This document shows positions 57,211-64,000 of a stretch of DNA of 64,000 nucleotides, piece after piece. How positions within the stretch are numbered: the first letter of the stretch is position 1; every line of letters begins with the position of its first letter. The translations under genes and the position numbers were made by a program. The notes below the pieces were generated by a model. The model did no database searches. It was not told where the DNA came from and worked only from the letters and a program-made list of their open reading frames with translations. Source of the DNA: Aspidapion aeneum. Lineage: Eukaryota > Arthropoda > Insecta > Coleoptera > Brentidae. Location of the stretch: the NCBI GenBank assembly GCA_963576565.1, contig OY755038.1, positions 202,651,013 to 202,715,012 of the forward strand. The letters run 5' to 3'.

Positions 57211-57975
57211 TGATTGGTAGATTTAGATTACACGAGGAGTCGTATTAGCTACTAACCTTTAGATGCAACGCACGCATTTAAGCGCGATTATGTGTTTAAT
57301 CGCGATTAAGTCCTTGTTGCTCACATACAAAACAAGAAAGAGGAAGAATGGATTAGCTAAGCTTTGTTACGGTGCATCTGAGGGTAAGCCGGTCAGCATC
57401 TATACCAGCGTTGCGTTGGCACAAACTTTTGTGAGAAATTCCCTAAACAAAATTTCCCCAGACTTCCCTAAATTTAAAAATTGCCGATTCTGGAAGGGTC
57501 GATGAAGTAGTTTTTTTCTGCAGTCGTTTATTGTCAGCCTTAAAAGATTTTTTTTTGGATGTTTGGAACATTACAACAAAAATGTCTTCTTTACTTTAAC
57601 GATAAAAAATCTTGGATAGTGATATATAAGAAAGTGATTGGGTAGACATAATTTTATAATAAATAACTTTTTGATTTACAATCACTTTGTAAATTGAACA
57701 TTAAATTTAAATCAACAAAAATTCTATTTTAAAAGTCTCAAAAGATCCCTAAACCCCGAAATCTGCCAAAAATTTCCGTAAAACAGGGAAATTTACCTAA
57801 ACTAGGCAACCCTGATCTATAACTCCAAGATATTTTGTGCGGGACTCTGCATCTCATTTTGTCTCCAACATTGGTGAGGTTCTGCCAATTGGCGTGCTTC
57901 TGCTAAAGGAAACTATTTTTTTGGGAGTTAGTTAGCTGACTTCTTGAAATACCTTCTTAATTTCATGTACTTTAT
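57211..57975. other. No gene recognised
   Basis: An 80-codon frame at 57263-57505 has no similarity I recognise. Otherwise AT-rich sequence. Confidence 0.5.
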
Positions 57976-58541
57976 TAGGGACTTATTGGAATAAAACCTG
58001 ACTTTATTTTAAAGTCGGCTTTATTCTGACAGATTTACAAGGAAAACTGAGCTGACCTCTCAAAATTGACATACCAAAGACAAATTTTTAAACAAAGTCG
58101 CTAACTTTCATTTAATAAAAACACTAGACACTAATAAATCCGGTTCTTAAATACCCAAAGACCGAATTTTAAAAGAGAGCAGCTGCTTTTTATATGTAAA
58201 TCTGTCACAATACTGTCGCTTTTAAAATAAGGTCAGGTTTTATTCCAATAAGTCCCTATTAGACACTTATTGGAATAAAACCTAACCTTATTTTAAAGTC
58301 GACCTTATGGTGACAGATTTACATATAAAAAGCAGCTGCTCTCCTTCAAAATTCGGCCATTGTGTATTATAAAACCGGATTTATTAGTGTCGGTATTTAT
58401 TAATTGAAAGTTAGCGACTTTATTATTAAATTTGGCTTTGGTATGTCAATTTTGAGAGGTCAGCTGTTAGTTTTCTGTGTAAATGTGTCAGAATAAAGTC
58501 GCCTCTAAAATAAAGTCAGGTTTTATTCCATTAAGTCCCTA
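57976..58541. mobile_element. 565-bp palindrome made of two head-to-head copies of one short element
   Basis: Each half (57976-58257 and 58260-58541) begins and ends with inverted forms of TAGGGACTTATTGGAATAAA, so each is a complete short inverted-repeat element. The second half is the reverse complement of the first along nearly its whole length (GACCTCTCAAAATTGACATA, AGTCGCTAACTTTCA, GAGCAGCTGCTTTTTATATG). A solitary end of the family lies at 23355. No coding capacity. Confidence 0.85.
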
Positions 58542-58861
58542 TTGTTTCATTTTAAAACTGAACAAATAAAATTTGCCTACCTATATAATATTATTAATAC
58601 GTAAAACATTTTCGATATTATATATTTATTATACTAAATTTAATAACTTTTATGATATATAAAACTCATTCGATTCGAAAATGTAAATTTTATTGAGGCG
58701 TAAATTAGTAATCAAAATCAAAGTTAAAATTTTATACAGCCGGGAGTAGGCCGTAAACGAAAATAATGATTTTCACACAATGAACGATGAAAATCGAAAT
58801 TTAATTTTATTTTCAATACCAATTTTACTTTTTAGTTGAGTGGCTTTTAGTCAAAAATTCG

Positions 58862-59485
58862 TGTTCCGTGGGATAGTTGAGGAATATTTTTTAAAACTAA
58901 CCCTGGATCGATTGGTAATAGATCACACAATTTTTAATCACCATGTGTTTGTCTCCAGTTTAAGTAGAAAGGCCTGTGTAATCCAAGATGCCGGCTTTTT
59001 TCATGTTTTTTAACAAACTTTGACTTATTAAGTTTTGCAAAATAAATTTTACAGAAAAGCTGTGAATACGTTTTTCGTGTGCAATAGAACAACAATTAAG
59101 GTAGTAGAGAATTATCTTTATCTTAGAAGCTAACAAAGATATTAATTATTTTTCAAAATACAAAAACTAGTAAGTTTTGTTACCCAAAAAAAATTAATAT
59201 CTTTGATAGTTTTTAAGATATGAAGCTAATTCCTTTACTATCTTATTTGTTTGTTTTCTTGCAAACAAAAAACGCATTGGTAGTCTTTCTGTAAAATTAA
59301 TTTTGCAAAAGTTGTAAGCCAGTTTGTAAAAAAAAACATGAAAAAAGCCGCCATGTTAGATTTCTGACGTCACATCGACCCGCCTACCCAAATTAGAGGC
59401 CCGGTGCCTTAAAATTGTGTAATCTATTACCTATTGATCTTGTAGTTTAAAAAATCTTCCACATTTATCCCACGGGATACCTTAG
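58862..59485. mobile_element. Fold-back element, about 620 bp
   Basis: The outer ends (CCGTGGGATAGTTGAGGAA and the complement of TTCCACATTTATCCCACGGG) and the inner arms (GGCTTTTTTCATGTTTTTTA at 58992, its complement near 59330) are inverted repeats. The pairing continues over most of the element (TTAATATCTTTG with CAAAGATATTAA). No target duplication was secure. Confidence 0.65.
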
Positions 59486-60697
59486 GCCTCTCAACTATTT
59501 TGTGTATTTGTGGCGTACGTCCAAAATATTATAGCCTATTGTTCGGACTTTAAAATAAAACAGGCTATTCCAAAATAAGTGTCCACACAAAAAAAATGCT
59601 GGGTTGATTTTACTAAAAATATTGGCTCATCATTAATTTGCCAAAAATAGTTGATTTGGCTACAAACTCATTGTTTTAACATAAAGATTTATAGTTGTTT
59701 TACCAATTATATTATGGTATAACATCTTAAACTAACTTTAATCATCACATTGGGTTAATCTAACTACTATTTTGTAGCTTATTCTTTAAATTGTAGTTTA
59801 ATGAATCTACTAAAATAGCTGTATACACGGTAAACATTTTTGTCTACAATGAAAAAACGTTCTTTTCTTGAATAAATTGTTTTACCTTAAAACAATTTGT
59901 TTTAAATTAAAATATTTGTTTTTAGTTCAACGCAGCGTTTAATCTTGAAATGAGACTTTATTTTTCTTCTTTGATTGTTTTGTTTCATACTAAATTTTGC
60001 AACAAAGCAAATTGTCTTCATATAAGTAATATTTTGCTTTCAGAGAAAACTGTACCTTAGAATAATTCAGTTCCAATTTATAAAACAATGTCTGTTTCAC
60101 CTTAAAATAAAGAGGTGAATAGGAAAGCACAAATTATTTTACTTCAAAGCAATTTGCTTTGATCTAAGACAATGTTTTCTACCTTGTAGTCTTTTGACTA
60201 TTTCCTAGCAATATCCGTGTTATTTTATTGTATACTTTTGTGTTAGGATACTTACTGAGACTGGTTATATCTATTTCCATAGTGACGTCACATCATTTTC
60301 ATGACTCTTTTTCAGATATCACCACTTATTTCTTCTCTATCCCATGGTTACGCTCGAATAGGGTGTTTGACAGTAGTAAAAAATAAATATATATTTATTT
60401 TTAGATATCTCTTTAGGTCTTGGGAATGCTAAAAACAAACTTTTTTGTTTAATTTTTTCTCAAATTCATAGTTCTTTTAATTAAATAAATTCATTGAATT
60501 AAAACAATTGCCACGTGATTCAAAACAGGCGGTCTACCAATCAGCTGCGAGTGACGTCACAAAACAGTAAACGCCTCGAACGAACCTATTTTCTGTGTTA
60601 TTTTCTTATGGAAGGAAATGTTTGCTTTGGTTTAAAGTGCGAATTATCGTCCTAAATTAGATTTTATTTTGTGTTTTGCTTATAAAAAACATTTTCA
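59486..60697. other. AT-rich stretch, no gene supported
   Basis: The part 59840-60190 is a loose pattern of TTGTTTTA and AAAACAATTTG words, similar in style to 28060-28750. A short region before 60698 is less AT-rich and could be a promoter for the small frame that follows, but that is speculative. Confidence 0.45.
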
Positions 60698-60823
60698 ATG
60701 GAAAACGTATTCTCCAAAGCCGATAGCTCCAACTTGCCAATGCTGAATTCCTTTATGGTAGCAGGCTTCTTTGCCAACAACAGTGATTTTGTTCTGCGGA
60801 ATTTAGAAACGTTAAGATGTTGA
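60698..60823 (+). pseudogene. Possible degenerate first exon, 41 codons
   Basis: An ATG opens a short frame whose text (FSKADSSNLPMLNSFMVAGF, then FANNSDFVLRNLETLR) resembles the N-terminus of insect proteins that carry a YqaJ-like nuclease domain, as far as I can recall that family. A TGA stop (60821-60823) comes just before a good splice donor GTAAGT at 60825, so the exon could not read through. Either it is a dead copy or the resemblance is chance. The surrounding GC-richer, unrepeated sequence makes it worth checking. Confidence 0.3.
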
Positions 60824-61001
60824 TGTAAGTATTCGATGAGTTGTTTTGTATATAACTGAAAGTTTTTTTACGATATTCTTCGCCTACTTTTACTCATTTA
60901 GATTTTGAGGTTAAGTTATATGTTTTGCTTTTTTGTTTAATATGCCACTTACAATAGATTCATTATCTGAAAAAAACAAAAATAAAATTCATGTAATAAA
61001 C

Positions 61002-61250
61002 CGAGGGAGGGACAGGTAGGCAAAAAGTATACAACGACCAGCAATACTTGAAGTAAGGCATAGGTTACACTGCATAGTCCTGCGTAGGTACTGCCTAGTC
61101 TTGCATATACACTGCTCAGTCCTACATTTAGCCTGCATGTGCACTGCCTAATCCTGCATTTAGAGGTACCCCCTAGTCCTGCCTAATAACTGCCTAGCAC
61201 CGCCTAAAAATTTGTACACCTTTCTGCCTATTATAGTTGTTCACCCCGTG
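61002..61250 (+). mobile_element. Decamer-array TIR element, copy 5
   Basis: The left end CGAGGGAGGGACAGG and the right end GTTGTTCACCCCGTG are decayed inverted repeats. The flanks TAATAAAC (60994-61001) and CAATAAAC (61251-61258) are an 8-bp duplication with one mismatch. A right subterminal AAATTTGTACACC motif is kept. The array unit is CTGCCTAGTC (complement GACTAGGCAG), clearly related to ACAGGACTNN of copies 3 and 4 when complemented. It is the shortest and oldest-looking copy and has no inserted GACC-GGTC module. Confidence 0.75.
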
Positions 61251-61258
61251 CAATAAAC

Positions 61259-64000
61259 ATAACCTCAAAAATTTCATCGTCATTTACGAAATAGTTATAT
61301 ATATTATAGACAACTTGAGAAAAATTAATAGAAACAATTTAGTTATACTCACATCAAAGTGATCTTCACAAATGTAAAGTGAAGATGTATTAGAAAAGGC
61401 CCTTGGGTCTCTTCGAACAAGTTCTAGCCACTTTTTCCGTTATTTTACTGCTGTAGGCACATGAATAAATAGTTTTTTAGGTGTTTTTTTGCTAGTATTC
61501 GAACACTCAGGCACTACACACCACTTATAGGACATTTTTTTACATAAAAAATATACTATTTTAACAATTTTGCATAGCAAATTAGGGATCTATGTATCAT
61601 TCTAAACTCTTTTCTTAAATTTGTCAAATACCCTATTGATATATCCCAATAAGGACGAAACACAGGTGTCTACGAGCTACCCTGTCCCAGGGCCTTATAC
61701 AACTCAATGCCTGTCCCACTTTTGAGGAACTACCCGCAAACCTGTTTTTGGACTAATTCCTCGGAGTGTCCGTATTATTTTATGAGATAGGGAATTATCA
61801 TCGATCTTCGGCTTCCTGAACAACGGTGTATTAATAGTTAAATAATAATGATTGGCATATAGCCAGAACACATCGCACAGCGTTAAATGGATTTGCCAAC
61901 ATGTCTCAATTATAGTGATTAAAATCTCGACATTTTACTGGAGAAAATTTCTTATAATTCAAAATGATTTGCCACTTTGTTTTCTCGAAACCCACTTAGA
62001 TGATATTGTGAACTTACACAATCAGGTAGCTATTTATATAAATACCATCTAATTTTTGAACGGATGATTTACCAAAAATAATTTTTATCACAAAAGTAAT
62101 TAAAAAAATGTTATCGAAAAGTTTAAAAACACAATTTAGCAAGACTTTTTGACAATTTCATTTAAATTAAAATATTTTCTCAAATTTAGAAGTTTTCTGA
62201 TCAGTAGTTTTTGTCAAACTTATTTTTAAAAAAATCAAAACTGCTAATTTGGCTCAGACATGTACTAAAATAAATTTAGATATCTCGAGAACTACTAACA
62301 CGAATGTAGTGGTATAGTCAGTTGAACAAAGGTTAAAGCCGACCATCGGCATATCCTTTAAAGACATGGGTGGCGGTAGATATACTCATGAAAATTATTT
62401 CATTTAATTATGGCGTAAACTAAAGAAATAAAAATAGAATATAAAACTTTCTATTCCTGTACCTACAGAAACGACACTGATTTATTTTCTAATTCTGCAT
62501 ACTGCCGACTAAAGGGGTCCCGCAAAGAACACCTGAAAGCAATTAAAAGCGCATCTCAAAAAAATTTGCCAATCAGGTGCCGTCTATCCACCTGTGCTGG
62601 GTCGGTCAGAAAACAAATATTTTGTGTTCGGCCCGCAAAGGGCGCGCCTTTTCTCTGCCGGTAGGGTTGAAATTACACCAGGAAGATTTTATATGAATTT
62701 GGATAGAACCCTGTATTAGGAGCATTTCAGGTGACTTTGCAAAAACTATATATGGCTTGTTCAAAAATCTTTAAAATAGCTTTTGAATGATCTTTAAAAA
62801 GCAATCAATTCTAAATCAATTTTTTATTTCATCAAAATCGGTTTAGTAGTAATGCATTTATAAGGAAATAAATCAAGGGTTAAGGGAAAAAACAAGGAAT
62901 GTCACATTGACTGTGGTTTGAGATAATTAAAAATTTAGCATTTGGGAGTGAATATCTTTAAACCAAGGTATTAAGGAAATGATATAAATTTATATTTATT
63001 AAAGAAAAAGTATCATCTAATAAATATATGAACACATTTTATTCAAATTTTTAGAGAACAGATGAAAAAAATAAAAAAGAATCTTAACTACACGAAAAAA
63101 ACGAAAAAAGCAAGGAATGTCCCAATGTCACATTGTGGAGCTCTGGTTGCACAAACTTCCAGCAAAGCTAAAAAATATCACTGTTAATAAAAATAAAGAA
63201 CAAAAAAGGGTTTGCTTGCCCTAACTAGTAAAGCAAATCCTATTATTTGTAAGGTAGGGCAGTGTAATAGGCCTGAGCATCACGTTTCCGAAACCTCATC
63301 AGTGTCATCAGATTTTTGAATTTTGCAGCAGGAATTGGTAATAGATCTGAAAATTTAAAATCAAAATGATAATATTTTTTGACAGGCTCACATTAAACAA
63401 ACTTGTCAAAATGTGTCTTATTTTAATGTGTTATAGGTTGTACTTGTTTTGCAGACACAAAGAATCAGATTACCAGTATGACAAACAGTTTCCAAGTGCA
63501 AACATTTTTAATATTCGGAAAATACTTTAATCTGAAATGTTGTACCGTAAAAAACACACACATTATAACTTACCGACATATGCGGGTGATGGAAGTTCAA
63601 ACTTCCCTTCAAAGATTATAGATTATAATATATATTATTAAGATGGGCCACTCAAAATTATATTATTATTATATACAGTGTGTCGAACGTACATAAGTTC
63701 GGGTAAGCAGTCCAAAGATGGCGCTACAAACATTTTCAAAAATCGCGCACGGGTGATATATTTAATGTTATTTAAATATACTAAGTGATTCAAAAATATT
63801 TTTAATATAACTTAAAGATTATTAATATTCCATTTTCTTTGGATTATATTAAAAATTATTTTTAATATTTTAGGAATTCATTTTAGTGAAATGAATCCAA
63901 AATGTCTCAGCTACTACTTGTATTGAAAAGTCTTTATATTTTATATTTTAGATAATCATTTCAACGAAATACATAAAAAAACAACCCAATAACTACACAT
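61259..64000. other. AT-rich stretch without a supported gene
   Basis: Short frames (for example 61852-62052) show no similarity I recognise. No RNA gene, array or clear inverted repeat was found. Confidence 0.5.

Overview
The window looks like a piece of an AT-rich insect nuclear genome, perhaps a beetle; the order is a guess from repeat style only. I can support no complete host protein-coding gene. Nearly everything recognisable is a transposable element or its remains: an endogenous errantivirus-like LTR element, several non-LTR retrotransposon fragments, a mariner pseudogene, short DNA elements with target-site duplications (TSDs), long palindromes and satellite-like arrays.

Layout. 1-5 kb: repeat-rich sequence with a possible host 5' UTR exon (about 1.62-2.05 kb). 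6.2-8.2 kb: a dispersed repeat and a minus-strand CR1-like reverse transcriptase remnant. 8.95-10.6 kb: a three-level nest, hAT-like element > long-inverted-repeat element > 629-bp palindrome, each of the outer two with a perfect TSD. 11.5-12.0 and 15.0-16.0 kb: first two copies of a family of terminal-inverted-repeat elements that carry arrays of a 10-bp unit; three more lie at 42.3, 44.7 and 61.0 kb. 12.8-14.6 kb: a mariner transposase pseudogene split by two insertions. 16.7-47.1 kb: six TA-flanked short elements, four fragments of one non-LTR family, a Jockey-like remnant, a transposase/LINE junction and tandem repeats. 47.86-54.19 kb: the LTR element. 55-59.5 kb: dispersed repeats, a CTGT microsatellite, a 119-bp triplicate and two large palindromes. 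59.5-64 kb: mostly featureless, with one decamer-array element and one possible degenerate exon.

Two results stand out. First, the LTR element has LTRs differing at one base in 217 and a perfect CGCG TSD, so it inserted recently. Its gag and env frames are open, but its pol lacks most of reverse transcriptase, RNase H and the integrase core. The likely reading is a non-autonomous, env-bearing retroelement copied by another element's enzymes. Its env lacks a signal peptide in its own frame, but a splice donor in the leader and an acceptor upstream would supply one.

Second, five elements share termini (CGAGGGGTGATCAGCTG type), 8-bp TSDs and subterminal TGTACA-AAT motifs, yet carry different arrays of 10-bp units. 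Four of them also hold a GACC-T(9-11)-GGTC module inside the array. I know of no named family matching this, but I could not search repeat databases.
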